This document shows, in pieces, positions 8,143-16,066 of a stretch of 36,918 nt of DNA. The position numbers and the translations under genes are program-made. How positions within the stretch are numbered: position 1 is the stretch's first letter; every line of letters begins with the position of its first letter. This stretch comes from Acidimicrobiia bacterium (GTDB lineage: Bacteria > Actinomycetota > Acidimicrobiia > Spongiisociales > ZC4RG35): the NCBI GenBank assembly GCA_025937235.1, contig JAICRU010000025.1:1-36918 (forward strand). Reading direction: 5' to 3'. Below the pieces are notes generated by a model. It was not told the DNA's origin. It did no database searches and saw nothing but the letters and a program-made list of their open reading frames with translations.

Positions 8143-9072
8143 GTGCTCTTCCACGCAGTACGGGCCGAGAACGCCGCAGTGGTGATCCGGGACACGCCGG
8201 CCAAGGTGAAGACCCGGCGTCTCCTGGGGACCGCCAAGGAGGTGTTCAGCCGGGGCAGCACCGCCTTGGGAGCCGTCATCATCGTCCTTCTCCTCGGCAT
8301 GGCCATCTTCGCACCGTTCATCGTCGACGTGAATCCCCGCGGCGCCTATCAGATGCCCAGAGACCTGAGCGCGGTGGCGGTGCCGCCGGGGACCGAGGGC
8401 CATCCCCTCGGCACCACCCGCCTGGGCGGGGACGTCCTCTACGGGATCGTGTGGGGTGCCCGGCTCTCGCTGCAACTCTCCTTGTACGTCGTGGCCGGAG
8501 CCGTTTTCCTGGGTTTGATCGTTGGATGCACGGCCGGGATCGTCGGGGGCAAGGTCGATGCCTTCCTGATGAGGATCGTGGACGTCTTTCTCTCGATCCC
8601 GACCCTCGTCTTCCCGCTCGCGATAGCCGCTGTCCTCGGTCCCTCGTTCGCCAACATCGTGGTGGCCCTCGCCGTGATCATGTGGGCGCGCTATGCCCGA
8701 ATCATCCGAAGCCAGATCCTCCAGGTTCGGGAGGAGGACTATGTCGACGCGGCACGTGTCATCGGGGCCTCCAGGTTCGGCATAATCCGGAGGGAGATCC
8801 TGCCCAATTCCTTCACCCCGGTGGCGGTGCAGGCCACCCTCGACATGGGCCATGCCGTCCTCCTCGGGGCCACCCTCGCCTTCATCGGGCTTGCCGTCGC
8901 CGGCCAAGCCGAGTGGGGAACACTGGTCAGCGAGGGGCAAGCAGACATCGTCGCCGGACGGTGGTGGACCTCCACCTTCCCCGGCCTCATGGTCTTCCTC
9001 TGGGCTCTCTCCTTCAACCTGGTCGGGGACGGTCTCCGGGACGTCCTCGACCCTCGCACCGAAGGACGTTGA
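8143..9072 (+). CDS. ABC transporter permease, OppC/DppC type
   Basis: A 309-residue permease with the OppC N-terminal extension and first helix (about 42-63). It has the family sequence HPLGTTRLGGDVLYGIVWGAR (about 87-107, with T-R instead of the usual T-D) and the EAA loop with DYVDAARVIGASRFGIIRRE. It starts with GTG 2 bases after the partner permease stop. No ATPase gene follows. The next gene is an MFS transporter 120 bases away with its own promoter and operator, so the ATPases at 14704-17263 are the obvious partners. Confidence 0.92.
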   Translation: MLFHAVRAENAAVVIRDTPAKVKTRRLLGTAKEVFSRGSTALGAVIIVLLLGMAIFAPFIVDVNPRGAYQMPRDLSAVAVPPGTEGHPLGTTRLGGDVLYGIVWGARLSLQLSLYVVAGAVFLGLIVGCTAGIVGGKVDAFLMRIVDVFLSIPTLVFPLAIAAVLGPSFANIVVALAVIMWARYARIIRSQILQVREEDYVDAARVIGASRFGIIRREILPNSFTPVAVQATLDMGHAVLLGATLAFIGLAVAGQAEWGTLVSEGQADIVAGRWWTSTFPGLMVFLWALSFNLVGDGLRDVLDPRTEGR

Positions 9073-9162
9073 GGCACCGGCCCCCAACAGCTGAGGTCGG
9101 CTCCGTGCAGGTGGACCGCATCTGCGCGTTTTCATCCCGGTCCGCCGGCGATCTCTCACTCC

Positions 9163-9180
9163 ACAATCGTTCGTAGGATC
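9163..9180. promoter_or_regulatory. Weak LacI-type site next to -10 of the MFS/lacI unit
   Basis: ACAATCGTTCGT (9163-9174) matches GCAAACGTTTGC at 8 of 12 positions, the weakest of the five sites. It directly abuts a TAGGAT -10 candidate (9175-9180) upstream of the ATG at 9193. If real, it would let the LacI protein encoded downstream limit its own synthesis. The position is suggestive but the sequence match alone is not convincing. Confidence 0.35.
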
Positions 9181-9192
9181 CCTCCCTCAGGG

Positions 9193-10401
9193 ATGCGAGG
9201 CTATCTGCACCAGCTCCGGGTCAGCGGAGGGCTCAGAGAGCCTGGACTCGTATCGAGCGCAGTGCTGACCCTCACCGCGATTGCGTTCTTCCGGGTCGCC
9301 CTCCTCCCCGAGTTCGGGAGGGAGCTGGCCATGACCACTTTCCAGCTCGGGTTGGTGACGACCATCTTCGCCGTCGGGCGGCTGGTCGCAGATCTCCCCG
9401 GCGGTCACTTCGCCGACCGGGTCAGGGCTCGGAGCCTGATCGGCTTGTCCGCCGCGGGGGTGGCCGTCGGCAGTCTCGTCATCGGAGTCTCCGTGGCGGC
9501 GCTCACCATCTACATCGGCGCTTTCGCGCTCGGTGTCTCCTCATCGACGACCAATGCCACCGGGATGACGTTCTTCTCGAATGTCGGCGGGGACAGTCAC
9601 CGTGGCACCTCTATGGCCGTCTTCTCCGCCGCGCTCCTCGGGGGGCAGGCGTTGGGGCCCGCCGTGGCCGGTGTGCTCGCCTCTGCCGGCGGCTGGCGTG
9701 CGGCGATGTTCGCGGGGAGCGCGATGGCGCTGGTGACAGCCCTCGTCCTGTTCGTGGCAAAGCCCGGGAGATCGGGTCTGGTCATCGCCCCAGGGTGGGG
9801 AGACGAGTCTGATCCCGTGGGCGCCCGGTCACCCCGCTTGGTCTCCGTGATGGTTCTCCAGAGTGTGTCGTTCGCTGTATTCCTCACCCTGGGAGCGGTC
9901 CCCCAGACGCTCGTGCCACTGATCGGCGCCGAGGACCTCGGATTGGGCACCGCTGCGATCGGGCTGGCCCTGGGCTTGGGGGGAATTGCGCGGTTCGCGG
10001 GCACGATCGTGGGTGGGATGCTGTCGGATCGCGTCTCGCGCAAGGCGGCTCTGGTGCCCGGGCTGATGGTGCAAGCGGCCGGGGTCGCTCTTCTCGCCCT
10101 CGAGCCGAGCGTTGCCTCCTGGTTGTCGGCCATAGTCATCATGTCCCTGGCCAGCTTCGCCGTGCCCGTTGCGGCCACCATTCTCGGCGACATCACCGAG
10201 TCGTCCCGGGTCGGCACTCAACTCGGCCGGTTTCGCTTCGTAGGTGACCTCGGACTGATCGCAGGACCGGTCGTGGTGAGTGCCTTGTTCCAGACGGTGG
10301 GGCGGACCGCGGCCTTCGCTTTCGTCGCCATGGTGCTGGTCGTACCCGCCGTCCTCTCATGGCAATTCCTTCCCGACACCATGGGTAGTTCGATGTCGTG
10401 A
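9193..10401 (+). CDS. Major facilitator superfamily transporter
   Basis: A 402-residue protein with about 12 predicted membrane helices. It has an MFS loop between helices 2 and 3 (GRLVADLPGGHFADRVRAR, about residues 60-78), with a second, related loop (GGMLSDRVSRKA) in the C-terminal half. This marks an intact two-bundle drug or metabolite transporter. The direction of transport is unknown. The very short leader (start codon 12 bases after a TAGGAT -10) suggests a nearly leaderless message. Its stop overlaps a possible GTG start of the LacI gene (GTGA at 10398), so the two are probably cotranscribed. In this locus it may export an end product or provide a second uptake route. Confidence 0.88.
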   Translation: MRGYLHQLRVSGGLREPGLVSSAVLTLTAIAFFRVALLPEFGRELAMTTFQLGLVTTIFAVGRLVADLPGGHFADRVRARSLIGLSAAGVAVGSLVIGVSVAALTIYIGAFALGVSSSTTNATGMTFFSNVGGDSHRGTSMAVFSAALLGGQALGPAVAGVLASAGGWRAAMFAGSAMALVTALVLFVAKPGRSGLVIAPGWGDESDPVGARSPRLVSVMVLQSVSFAVFLTLGAVPQTLVPLIGAEDLGLGTAAIGLALGLGGIARFAGTIVGGMLSDRVSRKAALVPGLMVQAAGVALLALEPSVASWLSAIVIMSLASFAVPVAATILGDITESSRVGTQLGRFRFVGDLGLIAGPVVVSALFQTVGRTAAFAFVAMVLVVPAVLSWQFLPDTMGSSMS

Positions 10402-10448
10402 CAGCGGTCCCCGGGGACAGCCGCGCAGTCACGCCTTACTCTCGCGAC

Positions 10449-11498
10449 ATGAGCTCTTCGGGGGCCGGCGACGAGACACGTGGGTCAAGGGCGCCAACGC
10501 TGCGCGACGTGGCCAGGGAGGCCGGCGTCCACGTGTCGACGGTGTCGAGAGTCCTCAGCGGTCAGGCGGCGGCCGGGCGCATCACCCAGGACACCGAAGA
10601 GCGGATACGGGATGTCGCCATTCGGCTCGGATACCGGCACAACACCATCGCGCGAGCCCTTCGCACCGGACGCACCCTGGTGGTCGGGATGGTGGTCCCC
10701 GACGTGGGGAACCTGTATCAGGCGGGGATCACCCGGGGGGCCGGGGACGTCCTCTATGCCGGTGGCTACTCGCTGATACTGGCCAGCACCGACGACGACC
10801 CGGCGCACGCCGAGTCACAAGTTGCGGCGATGCTCGGGGTGCAGGCCGACGGGCTCATGTACGGGGTGGCGCGCGAGGACGATCCGGTGCTGGCCGGGAT
10901 CGTGGCCCAGGGCATCCCGGTGGTCTTGTTCAATCGCGGCGCCGACTTCCCGCCTGTGAGCGCGGTTCTCCCCGACGACCATGCCGGCACCCGGATGGCT
11001 GTGGAGCACCTCTTGGCCCTCGGCCATCGCAACATCGTCCACGTCGGGGGCCCGGAGGCCGTGTCCTCGACGGTCAACCGTCTCGCCGCCTTCGAGAGCC
11101 TCCTCCGGGCCCGAGGGCTCACCGGAAGCCATCGGCTCGCCCGTCGTCACACCGAGGAGGAAGGGCATCGCGTGACCCGTGAGCTCTTGGAGGAGCGGCC
11201 GGAGACCACTGCAGTCCTCGCCGCCAACGATCGTCTCGCCCTCGGTGCGATCGATGCCATACGGGAAAGTGGCCGCTCCTGCCCCCAAGACGTCTCTGTG
11301 GTCGGTTTCAACGACATGCCATACAGCGACAGGTTCTCGCCATCGCTGACCACGGTGCGCATCTCCCAGTACGAGCTGGGAGGGCGCGTGGCGCGGCTGC
11401 TGCTGGAGACCATCGCCGATCCGGCGCGGCCACCCGAGACCCACCTCGTCACCCCGGAGCTGATCGTGAGGGGATCCACCGCCGCCCTGACGACCTGA
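10449..11498 (+). CDS. LacI-family transcriptional regulator
   Basis: A 349-residue regulator. The N-terminal helix-turn-helix is TLRDVAREAGVHVSTVSRVL (about 17-36), followed by the hinge helix NTIARALRTGRT. Its leucine (Leu71) is the residue that wedges into a central CG step in LacI-family operators. The remainder is a periplasmic-binding-protein-like effector domain from about residue 77. I prefer the ATG at 10449, which leaves 16 residues before the HTH. A GTG at 10398 overlapping the MFS stop would add 17 residues, and neither start has a good ribosome binding site. CG-centred sites of matching type occur upstream of five units in this locus, so it is the likely local repressor. The inducer is probably the imported compound or its first product. 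Confidence 0.93.
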   Translation: MSSSGAGDETRGSRAPTLRDVAREAGVHVSTVSRVLSGQAAAGRITQDTEERIRDVAIRLGYRHNTIARALRTGRTLVVGMVVPDVGNLYQAGITRGAGDVLYAGGYSLILASTDDDPAHAESQVAAMLGVQADGLMYGVAREDDPVLAGIVAQGIPVVLFNRGADFPPVSAVLPDDHAGTRMAVEHLLALGHRNIVHVGGPEAVSSTVNRLAAFESLLRARGLTGSHRLARRHTEEEGHRVTRELLEERPETTAVLAANDRLALGAIDAIRESGRSCPQDVSVVGFNDMPYSDRFSPSLTTVRISQYELGGRVARLLLETIADPARPPETHLVTPELIVRGSTAALTT

Positions 11499-11524
11499 CA
11501 GGGCGTGTCTTCGGGGGTTACCCT
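11495..11524 (+). promoter_or_regulatory. Candidate promoter of the creatininase-family operon
   Basis: CTGACA (11495-11500), 18 bases, then TACCCT (11519-11524). The predicted start of transcription (about 11531) lies inside the operator-like site at 11529-11540. This is the same arrangement as at the binding-protein promoter (5260-5301), including the 18-base spacer. Confidence 0.5.
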
Positions 11525-11528
11525 CTGA

Positions 11529-11540
11529 ACAACCGTTTGC
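11529..11540. promoter_or_regulatory. Putative LacI-family operator, site 3
   Basis: ACAACCGTTTGC matches GCAAACGTTTGC at 10 of 12 positions and is followed by GCAG, as is site 1 at 1911. It covers the expected transcription start of the creatininase-family operon, just after the lacI gene. Confidence 0.57.
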
Positions 11541-11577
11541 GCAGATCCGGCGAGCCGGGGACGGTGGCGGTTCGCAG

Positions 11578-12381
11578 ATGTCGAGCCAGGAGGGTGACAG
11601 CCAGTTGACCTTGGATCGTCTACTTCTCGCCAACATGACCCAACCCCAGGCCCAGGAGGCGCTCGGCCGGGGAACTGCGGTGCTGGTCACCGGGAGCATC
11701 GAGCAACACGGGGCCCATCTCCCCCTCGGTACGGACGCCTTCGCCGCATTGGCCATAGCCCTCCGGGTCGGTGCGAGGCTCGATGCCCCGGTCTTGCCGC
11801 TCACGGCCGTGGGCGTCGCCCCTTATCACCTCCCCTGGCCCGGTTCGCTCACCATCACGCCGGCGACACTGACCTCGCTGATGCTCGATGTGTGCGCCGG
11901 GCTCTCGGCTGCCGGCGTGGAGAGAGTCGTGGTCGTCAACTGGCACGAGGGGAACACGCCCGCCATCCGTGTCGCCGCCGACCGGGTGCAGTCCGATCAC
12001 CCGGTGCGGGTGATCGTGGCCGAGGCCCATGTGGTCACCAATGGTCTCTTCCCCGACGAGATGGAGTTCACCCATGCCGGGTCGATGGAGACCGCCGCGG
12101 TCCTGGCTCATGAGCCGTCGCTGGTCAGGCTCTCCGAGCTGGCCGGGGGTGATCCGGTGGACCAGGGGGCCGACGGTCACGCCCTTTTTCGTCGACGCGA
12201 CGTCTACCCGGTGATGAGGGACTTCAGAGAGGTCGCGTCGAGTGGTTGGTATGGCACCCCCACGTCGGTGACCGAGGAGCGTGCCCGGGAGATAATCGAC
12301 TCGGTGGCAGAGCATATCGCCGGGTCGGTGGAGGAGGTCTGGAAGGCACTTGGTGAGCGCCGATCCGAGGACGGCGGATGA
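11578..12381 (+). CDS. Creatininase-family amidohydrolase
   Basis: A 267-residue protein with the complete creatininase metal-site pattern: GSIEQHGAHLPLGTD gives Glu42, His44 and Asp53; NWHEGN gives His123 and Glu124; HAGSMETA gives His166 and Glu171. This argues for a working binuclear metal centre. Family members open creatinine, other lactams or amides, or formamides. True creatininase has NGHxGN where this has NWHEGN, so the substrate may differ. The start is uncertain: ATG 11578 is given, but AGGAGG at 11588-11593 sits 11 bases before a TTG at 11605, which would also fit the family N-terminus. The 3' end overlaps the dehydrogenase gene (ATGA). It stands under operator site 3. Confidence 0.9.
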   Translation: MSSQEGDSQLTLDRLLLANMTQPQAQEALGRGTAVLVTGSIEQHGAHLPLGTDAFAALAIALRVGARLDAPVLPLTAVGVAPYHLPWPGSLTITPATLTSLMLDVCAGLSAAGVERVVVVNWHEGNTPAIRVAADRVQSDHPVRVIVAEAHVVTNGLFPDEMEFTHAGSMETAAVLAHEPSLVRLSELAGGDPVDQGADGHALFRRRDVYPVMRDFREVASSGWYGTPTSVTEERAREIIDSVAEHIAGSVEEVWKALGERRSEDGG

Positions 12382-13430
12382 CCAAGATGCGAGCCGCCGT
12401 CCTCCGGGGATGGAACGACCTGGCGGTCGAGGAGGTCGACGTCCCCGAGCCGGCAGTAGGGGAGGTTCTCCTCCGCGTGAGAGCCTGTGGTCTCTGTGGG
12501 ACCGACCTCAAGATGGTCCACGGGGCGTTCCAGGCTCGTGGCTGGCCGCCATCCCTTCCCTTCGTCATGGGTCACGAGTGGTCGGGAGAGGTGGTGGCCC
12601 TGGGTGACGGCCTCGAGGATCTGGACCTGCGACCCGGCGACCAGGTGGTGGCCGAGAATCACGTCGGCTGTGGCCGTTGCCCGATGTGCCGGCGGGGTCG
12701 CTACAACCTCTGCGAGAAGGCGGGCACACCGGGTTACAGGTTGTACGGGCACACCGCCCCGGGTGCACTCTCCGAGTACGCAGTGCGGCCCGCCCAGATG
12801 CTGCACAGGTTGCCCGACACGGTCAGCCCGCTGGAGGGGGCGCTGGTGAACCAGGGCTCCCTGACGGTGCACGCGCTGCGCCGGGTCGAGTTCCTGCCCG
12901 GCTCCAGCGTGGCGATCTTCGGCCCCGGTCTGCTCGGGCTCCTCGCCGCGGCGGTGGCGTCAGCGTCGGGAGCCGCCCTAACCCTCATGGTGGGCCGGGG
13001 GAGCAGGCTCAGGTTGGCCGGCCGGATGGGGTGCGACGACGTCGTGGACTACGAGAAAGAGGACCCGGTGGCCGGCATACGGGACCGCAGCGGAGGCCGG
13101 GGGGTGGACTATGTCCTCGACTGCAGCGGCAACCCGGGTGTGCCGGCTCAGGCCATCGGCGCCGTCCGGCGAGGGGGTCGGATCGCCCTCCTCGGGCTGA
13201 CCGGTGGCGAGATGTCATCGATCGACATCGATCGGCTCACCCTGGACGAGATCGATCTCATGGGCATCCGGTCCAGCCCCAACGCCTACCCGGCGATGAT
13301 CGCGCTGATGCGCTCGGGAAAGGTCGACCTCGGCCCTCTGATCACGCATGTCTACCCGCTCGACTCGGTGACCGAGGCCTTGGCAGCTCTCGAGTCACGT
13401 GAGGCGGTGCGGCCGATCGTGGAGCTCTGA
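12378..13430 (+). CDS. Zinc-dependent medium-chain alcohol dehydrogenase
   Basis: A 350-residue MDR dehydrogenase resembling threonine or sorbitol dehydrogenases. The catalytic zinc site includes Cys40 (GLCGTD) and His66-Glu67 (GHEW). The structural zinc cysteines are 98, 101, 104 and 112. A Rossmann loop GPGLLG follows near residue 178. It oxidises an alcohol or reduces a carbonyl with NAD(P). The gene overlaps the creatininase-family gene by 4 bases and the SnoaL-like gene by 1 base, so all three are coupled in translation. The specific substrate is not readable; the role is inferred as a later step in the locus pathway. Confidence 0.92.
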   Translation: MTKMRAAVLRGWNDLAVEEVDVPEPAVGEVLLRVRACGLCGTDLKMVHGAFQARGWPPSLPFVMGHEWSGEVVALGDGLEDLDLRPGDQVVAENHVGCGRCPMCRRGRYNLCEKAGTPGYRLYGHTAPGALSEYAVRPAQMLHRLPDTVSPLEGALVNQGSLTVHALRRVEFLPGSSVAIFGPGLLGLLAAAVASASGAALTLMVGRGSRLRLAGRMGCDDVVDYEKEDPVAGIRDRSGGRGVDYVLDCSGNPGVPAQAIGAVRRGGRIALLGLTGGEMSSIDIDRLTLDEIDLMGIRSSPNAYPAMIALMRSGKVDLGPLITHVYPLDSVTEALAALESREAVRPIVEL

Positions 13431-13906
13431 TGATCGAACACCCACACATATCCCTCTTCGGGAGCCAAGAGTGCACGTGCACCGACCAGGAAGCCGAGGC
13501 CCTGGCCGTTGTGGCCGCCTATCGGGCGGCGAAGGTATCGGAGCGAGCCCCCTACCTGGCTCCCGACTTCAGACGTCACCGGGCCGGCTTCACCCATATC
13601 GGTGAGCTCTGGGAGCACGACGGCCCCGGAGGCATGGACGATGAATCGATGCGTGACCGGCAGAACATCCTCATCGAGCTGACGGCCAAGGGTGACAAGG
13701 TTTGGGGCATCTTCAGGGTCGTCGGCACCCATACCGGCTCGCTCTATGGCATCCCGGCCACCGGCCGTCACATCGACGTGGTCGAGGTGGGGCTCTGGCA
13801 CGTCGAGGACGGGTTGATCAGCGAGGCCTGGTACTTCGGGGACGAACTGGGAATGCTCCGCGCCATCGGCCTCAACCCGCCGGATCTCACCCCGCCGTCG
13901 GAGTAG
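13430..13906 (+). CDS. SnoaL-like (NTF2-fold) protein
   Basis: A 158-residue protein with the SnoaL-type polyketide cyclase pattern. A GTHTGSLYGIPATGRHIDV segment (about 100-118) is followed by a VEDGLISEAWYFGD strand pair, as in ester cyclases and small NTF2-fold hydratases or isomerases. The TGATG junction with the dehydrogenase gene shows coupling. NTF2-fold proteins of this type often catalyse small-molecule isomerisation, aldol or hydration steps, so a dedicated enzyme of the local pathway is plausible. A short Cys-rich stretch near the N-terminus (ECTCTD, residues 14-19) is unusual for the family and could be chance. Confidence 0.78.
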   Translation: MIEHPHISLFGSQECTCTDQEAEALAVVAAYRAAKVSERAPYLAPDFRRHRAGFTHIGELWEHDGPGGMDDESMRDRQNILIELTAKGDKVWGIFRVVGTHTGSLYGIPATGRHIDVVEVGLWHVEDGLISEAWYFGDELGMLRAIGLNPPDLTPPSE

Positions 13907-13955
13907 ATCTGACTGATACGCGGCGCACTGGCCCCGGACGGACCGGCGATGCCTC

Positions 13956-14699
13956 ATGAGCGGCGAGCTGATCCTCATTCTGGTCGTGATCTCGGTGGCC
14001 TATCTGGTCAAGGGGGTGGCCGGGATGGGTGGACCGCTCCTGGCGGTGCCCTTCATCGCCGGTTTCACCAGTGTCGAGCACGCGGTCGTGGTCCTGTCGC
14101 TGGCCAACATGGTCTCGAACGGCTGGCTGCTCTGGGAGCACCGAGCAGGGGCCAGAGGGACCGGTTTCGTCATGATCCCGTTCCTGGTCGTGGGCACCTT
14201 CGCCACCATTGCCGGCACCTATCTCCTCACCGAGCTCGACGACAGGGTGCTGTCTGTGGTCATAGCCGTCGTGATCGCCCTCTACATCTGGCGCTATGTG
14301 GCAGACCCGGAGTTCGGCCTGCAACCGGGGACTGCACGACGGCTGGCCGCGCCGATGGGGCTGGTGGGGGGCGGCCTCCTCGGCGCCACCGGCACCGCCG
14401 GCCCGCTGATAACGACCTATTTGCACAGTCTCCGCATGTCCAGGTCGTCACTCATCTACATGTTGAGCCTGACATTCCAGATCTTCGGGCTCATCCAGCT
14501 GGTCACTTTGGTCGTCCTGGGAGCCTTCACCGAAGAACGGACGGTGCAGGCGTTGCTGGCGATACTGCCCGTGCTGGTGATGACCGCGGTCGGGATTCGT
14601 GTCGGCCGACGACTGGATCAGCGTGCCTTCGAGCTGATCGTGCTGGCACTGCTCGGTTTCGCCGCGCTGCGGCTACTCATGTCTGCCCTGCAGGGCTGA
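13956..14699 (+). CDS. TauE/SafE-family membrane permease
   Basis: A 247-residue membrane protein with about eight hydrophobic segments. It shows the TauE/SafE hallmarks: an N-terminal VKGVAGMGGPLLAVPF stretch (about 21-36) and a related repeat LVGGGLLGATGTAGPL (about 136-151). Characterised members move sulfonates, sulfoacetate or other organic anions, often outward. It lies 49 bases after the SnoaL-like gene on the same strand, so it probably shares its operon. It ends 4 bases from the 3' end of the convergent ATPase gene. This may be the exporter for an anionic waste product of the pathway; that is inference. Confidence 0.85.
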   Translation: MSGELILILVVISVAYLVKGVAGMGGPLLAVPFIAGFTSVEHAVVVLSLANMVSNGWLLWEHRAGARGTGFVMIPFLVVGTFATIAGTYLLTELDDRVLSVVIAVVIALYIWRYVADPEFGLQPGTARRLAAPMGLVGGGLLGATGTAGPLITTYLHSLRMSRSSLIYMLSLTFQIFGLIQLVTLVVLGAFTEERTVQALLAILPVLVMTAVGIRVGRRLDQRAFELIVLALLGFAALRLLMSALQG

Positions 14700-14703
14700 G
14701 AGC

Positions 14704-16062
14704 TCAAATCCTGTCGCGCTGAGAGGTATGGAGCACACAGGCGGTGAGATGGCCATCGCCCACATCCTCGAGTTCGACCGGGCCCACCGGTTTGAAGGTC
14801 AGGGTGACCTTGTTCCCGCTCGTCGAGAAGCCCTCCATCGCGGCCTTCATCGACTCGGGGATGTCACCATTCCTGACCTGTTGAGCCACGGCTGCCGCCG
14901 CCGCCTCGTCCCCGAAGGCCAGGGTCGCGTCGAAGTTGGAGCGGCGCTCGACGTCGGTCAGCCCGGCCAGGATCGTCTCGTGCGTCCCCAGCCATGCCAC
15001 CGCGTCGTCAACCTCCCACCCGCAGATGGGAGTGGCCACGGGACAGCGGGTGTGGAAGCGGCAGCCCTCTGGGGGGTTGGCCGGGTCGGGGACGGCGCCT
15101 CGCAGACCCCTCATCTCGGAGGTCTCGGCGTTGATGTCCGGATTGGCGGCCAGCAAGGCCTCGGTGTAGGGATGGCGGGGATCCTCGAATAGCTCGGTGG
15201 CGGTGCCCTGCTCGGCGACCTTGCCCAGATACATGACCGCGATGCGATCGCTCATCAGCCTCACCACCCCCAGATCGTGGCTGATGAACATGTAGGTGAG
15301 GCCGCGTTCCTGTTGCAGCTCGTGCAACAAGTTGAGTATCTGCGCCTGGACCGACACGTCGAGTGCGCTGGTCGGCTCGTCGAGCACGATGAACTCCGGA
15401 TCGAGGGCCAGGGCCCGAGCGATCGAGATGCGTTGTCTCTGCCCCCCGGAGAACTGATGCGGGTAGCGATAGAGATGCTGACGGCCCAGGCCCACGCTCT
15501 CCAGCAGGGAGACCACCTTTTCGGTCAGCTCCTGGCCCGATGCCTCTTTCCAGATGCGCAGCGGGCGGCCGACGGTGTCTTTAACGAGCTGCCTGGGGTT
15601 GAGTGAGCTGAACGAGTCCTGGAAGACCACCTGGCAGTTGCGGCGATAGGCGCGAAATGCCTTCCCCCCCAGCTGGTCGATGCGATGATCGGTGTCGATC
15701 CGCTGCAGTTGGGCCAGCTGGTCCTTGGTGCGTCGGTCCTCGGGCGTGGCTTCGATCTGGTCGAGGGTGGCCGCGTCTGCGTCGGTGAGCCTGAAATAGA
15801 TCTTTCCCCCGCTGGGAGGCACCAGCCCGCTGATGCAGCGGCCGAGGGTGGTCTTGCCACAGCCCGATTCCCCGACCAGGCCGACCGTCTCCCCGGGGCG
15901 GATGTCGAAAGTCACCCCGTCGACGGCACGCACGTGCCCCACCACTCGTTGCATCGCGCCTTCCTTGATGGGGAAATGCTTCTCCACTCCCCGAAGCGAG
16001 ATGACGGCGCGCCCCGCCGTGGCCTTCTCCTGAGTACCGAGCCCGGTGATCGAGGACGTCAT
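14704..16062 (-). CDS. Opp/Dpp-type ABC transporter ATPase (OppF/DppF-like), with two insertions
   Basis: A 452-residue ATPase, longer than the usual ~330. Walker A is GESGCGKT (64-71), the signature FSGGQ (204-208), Walker B FIVLDE (224-229) and the switch His262. A charged insertion of about 45 residues (about 92-137) lies between Walker A and the Q-loop. The C-terminal oligopeptide-transporter motif has Cys334, Cys340 and Cys347. The fourth cysteine (Cys442, in HLTACVLH) is displaced by a second insertion of about 80 residues. The ATG at 16062 lies 4 bases after the partner ATPase stop. The frame continues upstream to 16248 but only across the partner gene. It should pair with OppD (16067-17263) and energise the permeases at 7130-9072. 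Confidence 0.92.
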   Translation of the reverse strand: MTSSITGLGTQEKATAGRAVISLRGVEKHFPIKEGAMQRVVGHVRAVDGVTFDIRPGETVGLVGESGCGKTTLGRCISGLVPPSGGKIYFRLTDADAATLDQIEATPEDRRTKDQLAQLQRIDTDHRIDQLGGKAFRAYRRNCQVVFQDSFSSLNPRQLVKDTVGRPLRIWKEASGQELTEKVVSLLESVGLGRQHLYRYPHQFSGGQRQRISIARALALDPEFIVLDEPTSALDVSVQAQILNLLHELQQERGLTYMFISHDLGVVRLMSDRIAVMYLGKVAEQGTATELFEDPRHPYTEALLAANPDINAETSEMRGLRGAVPDPANPPEGCRFHTRCPVATPICGWEVDDAVAWLGTHETILAGLTDVERRSNFDATLAFGDEAAAAAVAQQVRNGDIPESMKAAMEGFSTSGNKVTLTFKPVGPVELEDVGDGHLTACVLHTSQRDRI

Positions 16063-16066
16063 CCCA

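Noticed and set aside
11578-13430. A creatinine-to-sarcosine pathway
   Set aside because: The creatininase-family motif NWHEGN differs from true creatininase, and no sarcosine oxidase, urease or related enzyme is present, so the substrate is left open.
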